This document shows positions 10,583 through 19,340 of a stretch of DNA of 64,000 bases, piece by piece. The DNA is taken from positions 1 through 64,000 of the forward strand of contig JAFYBZ010000014.1 in assembly GCA_017539905.1 (NCBI GenBank), read 5' to 3'. Position 1 is the stretch's first letter. Each line of letters starts with the position of its first letter. This stretch comes from Clostridia bacterium (lineage in GTDB: Bacteria > Bacillota > Clostridia > TANB77 > UBA1234). The notes beneath the pieces are model-generated. The model saw only the letters and a program-made list of their open reading frames with translations. It made no database searches and was not told where the DNA came from. The position numbers were made by a program, and so were the translations under genes.

Positions 10583-12866
10583 TATCATCTTCTCCTTTCT
10601 TTTCATCTTCAAACATACTAATTTGTTCATTTTGTCTTTGCTTCTTTCTATCCTCTATTAGTTTAACAATTAATAATTCCTTATTTCTCTTTCTCCATTC
10701 AAAGTAACTTATAATTCTATTCTTTTTATACTTCTTATCCTTAATCCTATCTTTTTTCTTGTTAGATTTATTTTGCTTGCCATCCGAACTATCTCCTAAT
10801 TGTTTCTTTTCAAACGTTTCCACCTTTCTAGTAACAAGGAAATCAAACATAGACAATAATTGCGGAAGAACAGCTACAACTAAAATTACAGAAATCAATG
10901 CTCCTCTACCAATTAATTCACCCATATCTGAAACGGCTTTCAAAGAAGACACAAATTTAAGAATGTAACCTGCAATAATAAGAATTGCACCAGAAGTAAT
11001 AATAGATGAAAGAGATTCTTTGATAGCGGTTGCAGCTGCCATTTTCTTATTATAGTGTTTTCTAAATTTTATATAATTATTAGTCAATAAAATTGCATAA
11101 TCTATTGTTGCACCAAGTTCTATAGAACTTACTATTAAATACCCTATAAAAATAAGCGATTCATCAGCATAAAATGGAATTGCCATATTTATAAAAATTC
11201 CCGCTTCTATAACCAACGTCAAAAGAATTGGTGTGACAAAAGATTTAAAAGTAAATATCAAAATAATAATTATTGCAATTATTGAAATCCAATTTACTAT
11301 GTTATAGTCTTTTTCTATTGATTTTTGCATATCTAAAGTTACAGGAATTGTTCCAGTATAATAATAATCATTTCCATAGTACTTTGATGTAATGTCTGTA
11401 ATTTCTTTTAGTGTACTAGTTGCAAGTTCACTTTCTGATGATGTTTTAACATATACTAATATTCTTGTGTATTTTTCATTTTGAAACTTTGAATATGTTT
11501 CTCTATCAACAAAATCATAAGGAACTCCTTCTGGGACCTCGTTAACAAGTGTAAGTATTTTATCTACCGCTCTTACATCTTCGATTTCCTCTACCAACTG
11601 CTTTTCTGTATAATAATCTTTATTGGGAACTATAAGTAAAATTGGGTTTGATCTCCCAAATTTTTCGATTATCTTTGGCTCATCTTCATAAATCTTTGTA
11701 CCTGGTCCTCCGCTAAAAGATGATGCTCCATATAAGAAATTGTTATTCTTTTGGGCAACATATGACGGAACGATAATTATCAAAGCCGCAATAATCAAAA
11801 ATGGACCTACCTTTAATGTTGCTCTAGAGAACCTATCAAATGATGGTAGAATTCTTTTATGCTTTGTTTTTTCTATTAGTTTATTAAATGTCAAAATTAA
11901 ATATGGCATTAAAAATATAACACAAAGCAAGCTAAAAACAATTCCTTTAGCAAACACAAATCCAATATCTTTTCCAATGCCAAAACTCATAAACGCTAGT
12001 GCTATAAATCCAGCCACCGTTGTAAGTGAGCTAGAAAATACGGAAGATATTGAATGCTTTACTGCCTTTTTCATTGCCGTTTCATTATCATCTGGAAATC
12101 TTTGCTTTTCCGTTTCAAATTGGTGTAACATAAATACTGAGTAGTCCATAGACACTGCAAATTGCAAAGCTGCCGAGATACTAAACGTTATAAATGATAC
12201 ACTTTCAAATATAATATTGGTTCCTAAATTAAGAAGTATAGAAACACTAATTACTGTAATAAAGACTACACTTGAAAAATACGAATCAGTTGTTAAAAGT
12301 AGAACAATTAATGTAAGTGGTATTAAAAATGCCATAATAACAACCATTTCACTTTGAATGTTGTCTCTTGTAGACTTATTGTCCACAGCCGCACCTATAA
12401 AGCAGGCATCTTCTGGGATAAGCTTTTGTATCTTTCCTACAGCTTCATTTGTAACATTTGAATAATCATCTTCCTCAAACATGATATCAAACAAAGCGCA
12501 TCCATCTTTATAATACTTTTCTAATTCTTCCTTATCTATAAACTCTATTGGTTGATAAACATCATACTTGTCATCTAACCACATGACTCTATATACACCG
12601 TCAATGTTTATAATTTTCTCTTTATATTCTTTAGCTTCAACAAGTGTAACGTTATTGAGCATCAACCTTGCCGTGCCTTGCATTCCAAATTCTTTTGTCG
12701 ATAAATCAAGTGCAACTTTCGATGGCATATCATCTGGAACATACTTTGTTAAATCATAATTAATCTTAGAGTTTATCATTCCTATGACAGCAAGAAAGAT
12801 AAGAATAATAAATACTATTCCTATCTTATGTCTGTGTTTTACTATAAATTCACTTAGTTTTTCCAA
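10569..12866 (-). CDS. MMPL/RND family transporter
   Basis: A 765-residue membrane protein with the RND/MMPL pattern: one N-terminal helix, a large extracytoplasmic loop (about residues 35-170) and five or so helices including FAVSMDYSVFMLHQF. A second large loop and a second helix bundle follow with the matching ELGATIDYAILLTNNYI. Charged transmembrane Asp-Tyr pairs of this type carry the proton relay. It probably exports lipids or peptides. The start is TTG with GAGGG 8 nt upstream. It lies between rimO and its likely partner, the coiled-coil protein, in one operon. The cytoplasmic tail is strongly basic then acidic. Confidence 0.88.
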   Translation of the reverse strand: MEKLSEFIVKHRHKIGIVFIILIFLAVIGMINSKINYDLTKYVPDDMPSKVALDLSTKEFGMQGTARLMLNNVTLVEAKEYKEKIINIDGVYRVMWLDDKYDVYQPIEFIDKEELEKYYKDGCALFDIMFEEDDYSNVTNEAVGKIQKLIPEDACFIGAAVDNKSTRDNIQSEMVVIMAFLIPLTLIVLLLTTDSYFSSVVFITVISVSILLNLGTNIIFESVSFITFSISAALQFAVSMDYSVFMLHQFETEKQRFPDDNETAMKKAVKHSISSVFSSSLTTVAGFIALAFMSFGIGKDIGFVFAKGIVFSLLCVIFLMPYLILTFNKLIEKTKHKRILPSFDRFSRATLKVGPFLIIAALIIIVPSYVAQKNNNFLYGASSFSGGPGTKIYEDEPKIIEKFGRSNPILLIVPNKDYYTEKQLVEEIEDVRAVDKILTLVNEVPEGVPYDFVDRETYSKFQNEKYTRILVYVKTSSESELATSTLKEITDITSKYYGNDYYYTGTIPVTLDMQKSIEKDYNIVNWISIIAIIIILIFTFKSFVTPILLTLVIEAGIFINMAIPFYADESLIFIGYLIVSSIELGATIDYAILLTNNYIKFRKHYNKKMAAATAIKESLSSIITSGAILIIAGYILKFVSSLKAVSDMGELIGRGALISVILVVAVLPQLLSMFDFLVTRKVETFEKKQLGDSSDGKQNKSNKKKDRIKDKKYKKNRIISYFEWRKRNKELLIVKLIEDRKKQRQNEQISMFEDEKKGEDDNENK

Positions 12867-12906
12867 CTTTCTTACCCTCTTTTATTTCTTTGACCCATAA
12901 CAATTC

Positions 12907-14217
12907 TTACTCATTTAGAGTTGCTATCAAATCATAATCTAATGCCTCTATTATAGTTACTATGTAAAAGTCTCCAATAGTAATGTCTTTGTTATTCTCT
13001 ATATAAATAACTCCATCTGTATCTTCTGGAACTTCGCGATAGCTTCTAGCAATATAGTATTTTCCATCTTCCGTTATATTTTCTATAAGCACTTTCAATT
13101 GCTTACCAACTAGTTTTTCATTATTCTCTCTTGAAATCTTTTGTTGTAATTTCATTATTTCTTTTGCTCTTTTATTCTTTACAGCTTGTGGTAAATGCCC
13201 ATCTAACTTTACAGCTGGTGTTCCATCTTCTTTTGAATATGCAAAACATCCTAGTCTATCAAATTTTGCTTCTTGAACAAATTCTTTTAGTTCTTTAAAC
13301 TCCTCTTCTGTCTCTCCTGGAAATCCTGCTATCAAAGTTGTTCTTAAAGTAACATCTGGAATCTCTTTTCTAATTTTTGAAATCTTTTCTTTGATTTCCT
13401 TTCCAGTTGTTTTTCTTGCCATTCTTTTTAATACTCTATCCGATATATGTTGTATAGGCATATCAAAGTAGTTACAAATTTTAGGTTCTTCTTTCATTGT
13501 TTTTATTAAATCATCTGTCACACTCTCTGGATATGCATATAAAAATCTTACCCATGTAAAATTCATTTTACAAAGTTCTCTTAGTAATTCTGCAAGTCTA
13601 GGTTTTCCATATAAATCTACGCCATACTTTGTTGTGTCTTGTGCAATAACAATTATTTCTTCGCAGCCTTTATCACTTAATCCTTTGGCTTCTTTGATTA
13701 TTTCATCAAAATCTCGGCTAACATATGGTCCTCTTATTTTAGGAATAGCACAATATGTACAATTATTCGAACAGCCTTCAGCTATTTTTAAATATGCATA
13801 ATAACCATTAGTAGTTATTTCTCTATCAAAATAACTAAGTTCAGTATTTTTAACATTCTTAGCATCTTGTCCTATTAAAGCTTCAACCTTTTCATACAAT
13901 TCATCATATTCATCTAAAGAAACAAATAGATCTACTTCTGGAAGTTCTTTTTGTAATTCTTCTTTATATCTTTGTACCATACATCCTGTTGCCACTAGCA
14001 ACTTGCAATTATACGCTTTGTATTCTGCCATTTCAAGAAGGGTATTTATAGCCTCTTTTTTGGCACTATCTATAAATCCACAAGTGTTGACAATTATGAT
14101 GTCTGCATCCTCTGGACTGGCAACTATATCAAATTTATGCTTCTTAAAAAGCCCAATCATCATCTCAGTATCTACTAAGTTCTTACTACATCCCAAACTC
14201 ACAAATCCAACACGCAT
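12907..14217 (-). CDS. rimO: Ribosomal protein S12 methylthiotransferase RimO
   Basis: A 436-residue radical SAM enzyme that methylthiolates the conserved Asp of S12. Three N-terminal cluster cysteines sit in SLGCSKN, VNTCGFI and ATGCM. The radical-SAM CxxxCxxC is in EGCSNNCTYC near residue 145. A TRAM domain closes the protein. SLGCSKNLVDTE and the length favour RimO over MiaB. The start MRVGFVSLG has AAGGAGG upstream; an earlier Met lacks support. It is the first gene of the operon with the MMPL transporter. Confidence 0.95.
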   Translation of the reverse strand: MRVGFVSLGCSKNLVDTEMMIGLFKKHKFDIVASPEDADIIIVNTCGFIDSAKKEAINTLLEMAEYKAYNCKLLVATGCMVQRYKEELQKELPEVDLFVSLDEYDELYEKVEALIGQDAKNVKNTELSYFDREITTNGYYAYLKIAEGCSNNCTYCAIPKIRGPYVSRDFDEIIKEAKGLSDKGCEEIIVIAQDTTKYGVDLYGKPRLAELLRELCKMNFTWVRFLYAYPESVTDDLIKTMKEEPKICNYFDMPIQHISDRVLKRMARKTTGKEIKEKISKIRKEIPDVTLRTTLIAGFPGETEEEFKELKEFVQEAKFDRLGCFAYSKEDGTPAVKLDGHLPQAVKNKRAKEIMKLQQKISRENNEKLVGKQLKVLIENITEDGKYYIARSYREVPEDTDGVIYIENNKDITIGDFYIVTIIEALDYDLIATLNE

Positions 14218-14243
14218 TTGAGAACCTCCTTTTTCAACAGGGT

Positions 14244-14272
14244 ATTTTATCACTTTTTTATATATTTTTCAA
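14244..14272 (-). promoter_or_regulatory. rimO operon promoter (TTGAAA-17-TAAAAT)
   Basis: On the minus strand TTGAAA (14272-14267) and TAAAAT (14249-14244) are 17 nt apart, about 30 nt before the rimO start codon. It is back-to-back with the promoter of the solitary gene at 14437, whose -35 begins 8 bp away, so the two could interfere. Confidence 0.75.
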
Positions 14273-14279
14273 TATTATG

Positions 14280-14308
14280 TTGACTTTTTCTTGGCATTAT
14301 GTTAATAT
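14280..14308 (+). promoter_or_regulatory. promoter of the solitary gene at 14437 (TTGACT-17-TAATAT)
   Basis: TTGACT (14280-14285) and TAATAT (14303-14308) are 17 nt apart with TG one base before the -10. It leaves a leader of about 120 nt. Confidence 0.82.
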
Positions 14309-14314
14309 GCAGCC

Positions 14315-14436
14315 GTCCATGAATAATTATAAAGGAGGCGACGATTTTTACTTTGATACGTACTCTGTGGACACCGTCACTTCGAGGATTATTATCCTCT
14401 TCCTAACCGACCTATATATATCAGGAGGTCCTTTAA
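14315..14436 (+). promoter_or_regulatory. folded leader with sequestered ribosome binding site
   Basis: Three elements are visible. GTCCAT near the 5' end can pair with GTGGAC (14367-14372). GAGGAT (14384-14389) pairs with ATCCTC (14394-14399) across a TATT loop. GACCT (14409-14413) pairs with AGGTC (14426-14430), which overlaps the AGGAGG ribosome binding site at 14423-14428. The last helix could hide the site, so translation may be controlled. Confidence 0.55.
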
Positions 14437-14853
14437 ATGGCTATTTTTATTAAACATTCCGATTCTATGCGTACCGAAGAAATTCGGGTTGACGTAGGTT
14501 CCACCGACAATGCAATCCGCGTTGTCCAAAAGCTTATTGACGATAAGTTCATTAAGCCTTCCGATTTCACCTGGGCTTATTTGAGCTATGACGTCAAACA
14601 TCTTCCGGATCCCGACCCCTTCAAGAACAGTCATTACCCCCTCAATTTCCATGGATCTGGCATTGAACTCTATGTGAACGGAGTATCTGCTGGATACGGC
14701 GGCGAAGGTCCTGCTGGGACAATCACAATCCTTAAGATGCTAGGTTTCAAGTTTACCGCCCTCCAGGAGCAGACCATTACTGAAACAACCTTCGACTCCG
14801 ATGGTAATCGCATAGAAAAGATTCAGCTTCACTTCGACAAATACGATCGGTAA
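14437..14853 (+). CDS. Unrecognised 138-residue protein, solitary GC-richer gene
   Basis: I do not recognise this protein. It is soluble, without signal peptide or membrane segment. It has a glycine-rich middle (GSGIELYVNGVSAGYGG, about residues 71-87) and a C-terminal strand pattern ending KIQLHFDKYDR. AGGAGG lies 7 nt before the ATG. Like the gene at 5993 it sits alone on the plus strand between minus-strand operons, has its own promoter, folded leader and terminator, and uses many C/G-ending codons (GTC, CCC, ATC) unlike rimO and ftsY on either side. Confidence 0.82.
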   Translation: MAIFIKHSDSMRTEEIRVDVGSTDNAIRVVQKLIDDKFIKPSDFTWAYLSYDVKHLPDPDPFKNSHYPLNFHGSGIELYVNGVSAGYGGEGPAGTITILKMLGFKFTALQEQTITETTFDSDGNRIEKIQLHFDKYDR

Positions 14854-14862
14854 TCCCAAAAC

Positions 14863-14897
14863 AACTCCCGAGGAATTATTTCCTCGGGAGTTCTTTT
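14863..14897. terminator. terminator of the 14437 gene
   Basis: A perfect 13-bp stem, AACTCCCGAGGAA (14863-14875) with TTCCTCGGGAGTT (14880-14892), is followed by CTTTT. It also lies just beyond the convergent ftsY stop and could stop that transcript. Confidence 0.92.
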
Positions 14898-14907
14898 ATG
14901 CCAAAAA

Positions 14908-15816
14908 CTATTCAAATAAAGCTTTAGCAAAGTCTTCAGGAACAAATTCTTGTAAATCTTCTATTCCTTCTCCAACACCAACAAACTTAACTGGTATATT
15001 CATTTCTGAACAAAGAGCTATAACAATTCCGCCTTTAGCAGTACCATCTAACTTCGTTAGTACTAAACCAGTTATTTTTGTAACTTCAGAAAACTCTTTA
15101 GCTTGAATTAAAGCATTTTGTCCAGTAGTGCCATCTAATACAAGAAGTATTTCTTGTGATGCTTCTGGAAGTTCTCTGTCAATTATTCTTTGAATTTTAC
15201 CAAGTTCATCCATTAGATTCTTTTTTGTATGTAATCTTCCTGCTGTATCTATAATTATAACATCATAATTTTCTTCCTTAGCCATTTTTATACCATCAAA
15301 TACAACTGATGCTGGATCTGAACCTTCTGGCTTTCTAAAGAAAGTAACACCCGCTCTTTGAGCCCATACTTCTAATTGTTCAATAGCTGCAGCTCTAAAA
15401 GTATCAGCAGCTACTATCATCACTTTTTTGCCTTGTGCTTTCAATGAAGCAGATATCTTTCCTATTGATGTAGTTTTGCCAGCTCCATTAACACCAACCA
15501 TCATCATTACTGAAGGTTTAGTATCTAAATGAACATGACAATCATTTTTTGATAGTTCTTTTGAAATCTCATCTATTAATGCTTTTTGAACTTCATCTTT
15601 ATCTTCTATTTTTTCTAATTTAACTCTATCACGTAATCTGTCTATTATTTTTGTAGATGCCTCTATTCCAACATCAGAAAGTATAAGTACCTCTTCAAGT
15701 TGTTCCATTAATTCCTCGTCAACTTTTCTAAAGTTGGCCATTACTTCGTTTACTCTGTCATTAAAAGCATCTTTTGTTTTGCTTAGACCACTTTTTAGTT
15801 TGTCAAAAAATCCCAT
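14908..15816 (-). CDS. ftsY: Signal recognition particle receptor FtsY
   Basis: A 302-residue SRP GTPase that docks SRP-ribosome complexes at the membrane. The NG domain is complete: P-loop GVNGAGKTTSIGK, DTFRAAAIEQL, DTAGRLHTKKN, and TKLDGTAKGG. The acidic A domain of larger FtsY proteins is reduced to a short N-terminal helix (MGFFDKLKSGLSKTKDAF), as in many Bacillota. AAAGGAA precedes the chosen ATG. It is the last gene of the five-gene operon begun by the response regulator. Confidence 0.97.
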   Translation of the reverse strand: MGFFDKLKSGLSKTKDAFNDRVNEVMANFRKVDEELMEQLEEVLILSDVGIEASTKIIDRLRDRVKLEKIEDKDEVQKALIDEISKELSKNDCHVHLDTKPSVMMMVGVNGAGKTTSIGKISASLKAQGKKVMIVAADTFRAAAIEQLEVWAQRAGVTFFRKPEGSDPASVVFDGIKMAKEENYDVIIIDTAGRLHTKKNLMDELGKIQRIIDRELPEASQEILLVLDGTTGQNALIQAKEFSEVTKITGLVLTKLDGTAKGGIVIALCSEMNIPVKFVGVGEGIEDLQEFVPEDFAKALFE

Positions 15817-15829
15817 TTGTAATTCCTTT

Positions 15830-16318
15830 CTATATCTTCTCAACTCTTGCAAGAATATTCTTCATTCTCACAATTAATGTATTTTGCTTTTCAATGATTT
15901 GATCATATTGCTCTAGCTTCATTCCTTTCGAAATGATTAAGTCTAGTATTTCATCAATTTCTTTTGATACAGTTGTAGCATCTTCATTTAATGTCTTGGT
16001 TGATTCTTGAATAAACTCTAAAAGATCTTTTAATTCTTGCACTCTATCATCAGAAATATCTGAATAATTAGTTGTAATTTCTAATTTTAAATTGTTAATC
16101 TTATCAGCTGCAGAAATAATCTCATTTGAAAGCGAAGATTTATATTTTTCAATCTCCACATTATTCTTTTTGATAATATCTACTTTTGCCTGCTTTGATT
16201 TTGATAGAACCATAAGCTGTTCAATTGTAAGTGATGGAATATCCGTGTTATTTGCATAGCAAACAGAGATTGTCATTACAAAACTAAGAATAATAATAAA
16301 GCATAAAATCTTTTTCAT
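15830..16318 (-). CDS. Exported helical protein of unknown function
   Basis: A 162-residue protein with a clear signal peptide (ILCFIIILSFVMTISVCYA). The mature part is almost entirely predicted helix, rich in Lys, Glu, Ile and Leu with heptad-like spacing, so it is probably a coiled coil. I do not recognise a family. Its ATG overlaps the stop of the preceding gene in TAATG, so the two are translationally coupled and probably act together at the envelope. Confidence 0.7.
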   Translation of the reverse strand: MKKILCFIIILSFVMTISVCYANNTDIPSLTIEQLMVLSKSKQAKVDIIKKNNVEIEKYKSSLSNEIISAADKINNLKLEITTNYSDISDDRVQELKDLLEFIQESTKTLNEDATTVSKEIDEILDLIISKGMKLEQYDQIIEKQNTLIVRMKNILARVEKI

Positions 16319-16821
16319 TATGGTTCCACCTCACTTTCTAGTGAGGCATCAAGTTTTGATTCATCTACAGTCTTAACTTTACCAACTGCATCTAATAATC
16401 CTTTAAGCGCATCATCTATTTCATTTAATATTTCTTGTTTTTCTTGGTTTGAAGTATCAGTACGAGAAACAATAACTGGTGAATCATTTTCCGCAGGCTT
16501 AGGTGGTTCTTTTCTTTCTGGTTTTCTAGGCGGCTTTTTATCTTCAATTACTTCACCACTTATTTCTTCAACAATTTCATTCTCGCCAGAAACAACAATA
16601 TCTTCTCCGCTTTCAACTTGTTCAATTACTTCTCCACTATTTGTTTCCTCAATATCTCCACTTTTATCATTAAGAATAGGTTCTCCTGAGTCATGCATGT
16701 TAGTGTTATTTTTACTACGAATAGTATCACGGTTGCTATTATACAAAGCAAATATAACTATTAATACAATTGCAAGTACAACTATCATAACAGAAGCAAT
16801 TGTTCTAATATTCTTATTCAT
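16318..16821 (-). CDS. Membrane-anchored acidic/proline-rich protein
   Basis: A 167-residue protein with one N-terminal transmembrane anchor (residues about 8-27). The extracytoplasmic part is disordered-looking, with repeated SGE units (NSGEVIEQVESGEDIVVSGE), then a basic proline-rich stretch (KKPPRKPERKEPPKP) and a short helical end. I recognise no catalytic domain. It lies between the histidine kinase and the exported helical protein in one operon, which suggests an envelope-sensing or wall-associated role, but that is inference. Confidence 0.65.
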   Translation of the reverse strand: MNKNIRTIASVMIVVLAIVLIVIFALYNSNRDTIRSKNNTNMHDSGEPILNDKSGDIEETNSGEVIEQVESGEDIVVSGENEIVEEISGEVIEDKKPPRKPERKEPPKPAENDSPVIVSRTDTSNQEKQEILNEIDDALKGLLDAVGKVKTVDESKLDASLESEVEP

Positions 16822-16839
16822 GCATGTTCATCTCCTTTC

Positions 16840-18256
16840 TTAATTCATTTCTTCAAGACTAGTAGGAATATAAATTGTAGTCTTTGTACCTTTTCCTACT
16901 TCGCTGTCTATTTTTATTTCTCCTTTATGTAGATCGACTATATTCTTCACAATATTTAGACCGTAGTCCGGCACCCGCAGTTGCATCTCCATATTCGTTA
17001 GCAGTGTAAAACTTGTTAAACAAATATGATATTTTGTCTTTTTGAATTCCACTTCCTGTATCTTGAATAATTATAATCGCGTTTTTGTCTTTTTTATTAA
17101 TCGTTAGCTTAATATAACCTTTGTCAGTAAATTTATATGAATTGTTAATTATATTTATAAGCACTTGTTTAATTTTATCCTTATCTGCATATAGCTCGAT
17201 ATTTTTAACTTTTTCTTCTAGGATAAATTCAACTTTCTTTTCTTTTATCATTGGTTCTAATTCTAACTTAACATCTTTAGAAAGATTGTTTAGATTAAAT
17301 CTTTCTTTGTTAAGCTTAGTTGAACCAGATTCTAATTTAGCTACCTCAACAATTTCATGAGTAAGCCCTTTTAATCTGTTTGCTTCATCATAAGCAATTT
17401 GCAAATACTTCTTTTCATCCTCTGGTCTAATAACACCATCTAAGATACCTTTCAAGAATCCTATGATAGAAGTAAGTGGTGTTCTAAGTTCGTGAGAAAC
17501 ATTTGCAACAATATCTTTACGCATTTGTTCTGCTATAGAAATCTCTTTCTTCATTATATTGAAAGATCTTGCAAGTCTTCCAATTTCATCTTTAGATTTA
17601 ATTTCAATGTCTGGAACTTCACGCCCACGACCTAAATCAATTGCATAATTAGAAATTTCAACTATTGGTTCTGAAATTCTAATTGAACTTCTTAAAATTG
17701 CAAAGGCACTTAGCAATGTAGCTATTGCAATAATACCTAGCATAGTATTTAACACTTCTTTAGAAATGCTATTTAATTCTGTCATTGGAGTAAATAAAAG
17801 AATAACTCCTGAAATTTGTCCATTGTATTCAAGTGGCATTCCTACATAAACTACTTCATCTTCTGAAGATAGTTTAATTGGATTCATTCTTTTAACAGTC
17901 TCACCTTTCATGATTTCGGTAATATCTGAAATGATTTGACTATTAAGTTCTACGCCACTTTCTCCATCGCTAGCAGACAATTCACTAGTATCTGGATTTA
18001 ACACATATATTTTAATATTCGAGATATAACTCATAGCATTTATCCATGAGTTAAGCTCTACTCTGGTAATTTCGTTGTTGTAATATCTTTCCATCAAAGC
18101 ATTAGTTCTTGTACCTGCATTTTCAAGATTTTGTTCTGCTTGCAAAGTAAACTCTCTATAAACAATGTTTAACATGAAAAATGAGATAATAAGAATAATT
18201 ATTAAGAATAGTGAAAGATAAGAAACAAACAATTTCATATAAATACTCTTAAACAT
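16840..18256 (-). CDS. Sensor histidine kinase, frameshifted in the ATPase domain
   Basis: A two-helix membrane kinase: transmembrane segments near residues 10-33 and 168-190 flank an extracytoplasmic sensor. Then come a HAMP domain, the phosphoacceptor His at about residue 255 (NVSHELRTPL), the N box (NIINNSYKFTDKG) and the G1 box DTGSGI. Within the G2 box the frame breaks: codons give AGAGLRSKYC, whereas the +1 frame continues with GLNIVKNIVDLHKG to a normal C-terminus ending at 16840. Removing one C (complement of 16963) restores A-G-L-G-L-N-I-V. Either a real pseudogene or a sequence error. It directly follows its response regulator. Confidence 0.88.
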
Positions 18257-18272
18257 TATAATTCCTTACCTT

Positions 18273-18968
18273 TTATTTAACTTCAAATTTGTATCCAACA
18301 TTCCAAATTGTTTTTATTTCCCATTTGTTCTTTGGATTTGAAAGCTTTTCTCTAAGGCTCTTAACATGTACATCAACTGTACGTGTGCCGCCATAGTATT
18401 CATAGCCCCAAACTTTATCTAATAGTTGTTCACGAGTAAAAACTTGATTTTTATTAGTCATAAAGAAGAACAATAATTGAACTTCTTTAGGCTTTAAATC
18501 AGTAACTGGTTTTCCATTTAATGTAATATCATATGTGTCCATATTAATCTTTAAATTATCTATTTCAACTTCTTGGACTACAGTAGCTTCTGGTGTCTTA
18601 ACCTTTGAAGATTCTCTTCTTAAGTGAGCTGCTATTCTGGCAATTACTTCAGTAGGTTCAAAAGGTTTAACAATATAGTCATCAGCTCCGATTGATAGTC
18701 CTTGAATCTTGTTTTCTAAAGCATCTAAAGCTGTAAGCATTATTATTGGTACATCTGTAAATTGTCTAATTAACTTGCATGCTTCCCAGCCATTTATAAT
18801 TGGCATCATAACATCAAGAACTATTAAATCTGGTTTTTCTTTTTTAGCTACAGTAACTGCGCTGCTTCCATCATAAGCAAAGCATGTATCATAGCCTTCG
18901 TTTTTTAAATAAATATTTAGAAGTTCACAAATATTCTTGTCATCATCAACAACTAGAATTTTACTCAA
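18273..18968 (-). CDS. OmpR/PhoB-family response regulator
   Basis: A 231-residue regulator. The receiver domain has the acidic pocket DDD (residues 8-10), phosphoacceptor Asp52 (LIVLDVMMP), Thr in MLTA and Lys in VKPF. The C-terminal winged helix has the OmpR-type ending (GGTRTVDVHVKSLREKL ... WNVGYKFEV). The start is TTG with GGAGGC 8 nt upstream. It leads the operon with the histidine kinase, two envelope proteins and ftsY, which suggests control of envelope functions. Confidence 0.95.
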   Translation of the reverse strand: MSKILVVDDDKNICELLNIYLKNEGYDTCFAYDGSSAVTVAKKEKPDLIVLDVMMPIINGWEACKLIRQFTDVPIIMLTALDALENKIQGLSIGADDYIVKPFEPTEVIARIAAHLRRESSKVKTPEATVVQEVEIDNLKINMDTYDITLNGKPVTDLKPKEVQLLFFFMTNKNQVFTREQLLDKVWGYEYYGGTRTVDVHVKSLREKLSNPKNKWEIKTIWNVGYKFEVK

Positions 18969-19340
18969 TGTTATTCGCCTCCAAAATTTCCAATAAATTA
19001 TAAAAGAGAAGCTAAAGTTTAATGGTAATTTTAAACTTGGCCTCTCTTTTGTTTAAGCGAATGCTTAACTAAACATTCAATATAAATTACATTAAAGATA
19101 TGTGGTAATCCATACCTTCATTTGAGATATTAATAAAAATACTAACTATGATCCATAACACCTGACTGCGAGAGTAGTAACATTCAGTTATTAGTTTTTC
19201 ATATTTACTAAATTTAATAAATACCTCGTAATTTATAATTGCAAGGCTCACGCCTTCGCATACTATAATATACAACATTTTTAAAGAATTGTTAAGTAAT
19301 TTGTTAATAAATTGTAAATTAATTTAGTGTTACAAAAATG
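18969..19340 (-). other. Gene-free stretch with promoter, hairpins and a possible small RNA
   Basis: No convincing protein gene. On the minus strand a promoter-like pair, TTAACA (19295-19290) and TATATT (19272-19267), 17 nt apart, is followed at once by a hairpin AAGGC-GTGA-GCCTT (19256-19243) with a GNRA-type loop. About 175 nt later a TTAAGC/GCTTAA hairpin (19053-19068) and a strong terminator-like hairpin (19002-19050) follow. A 63-codon open frame inside has no ribosome binding site. The layout fits a non-coding RNA of about 260 nt or a long leader for the response regulator. Confidence 0.4.
19002..19050 (-). terminator. terminator-like hairpin upstream of the response regulator
   Basis: AAAAGAGA (19002-19009) pairs with TCTCTTTT (19043-19050), and AAGTTTAA (19015-19022) with TTAAACTT (19031-19038). 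On the minus strand the stem ends in CTCTTTTATAAT, which is T-rich and also contains a TATAAT that may be the -10 of the regulator gene. Confidence 0.6.

Noticed and set aside
19087-19278. A 63-codon minus-strand open frame.
   Set aside because: No ribosome binding site, atypical composition, and it overlaps the hairpins of the candidate RNA.
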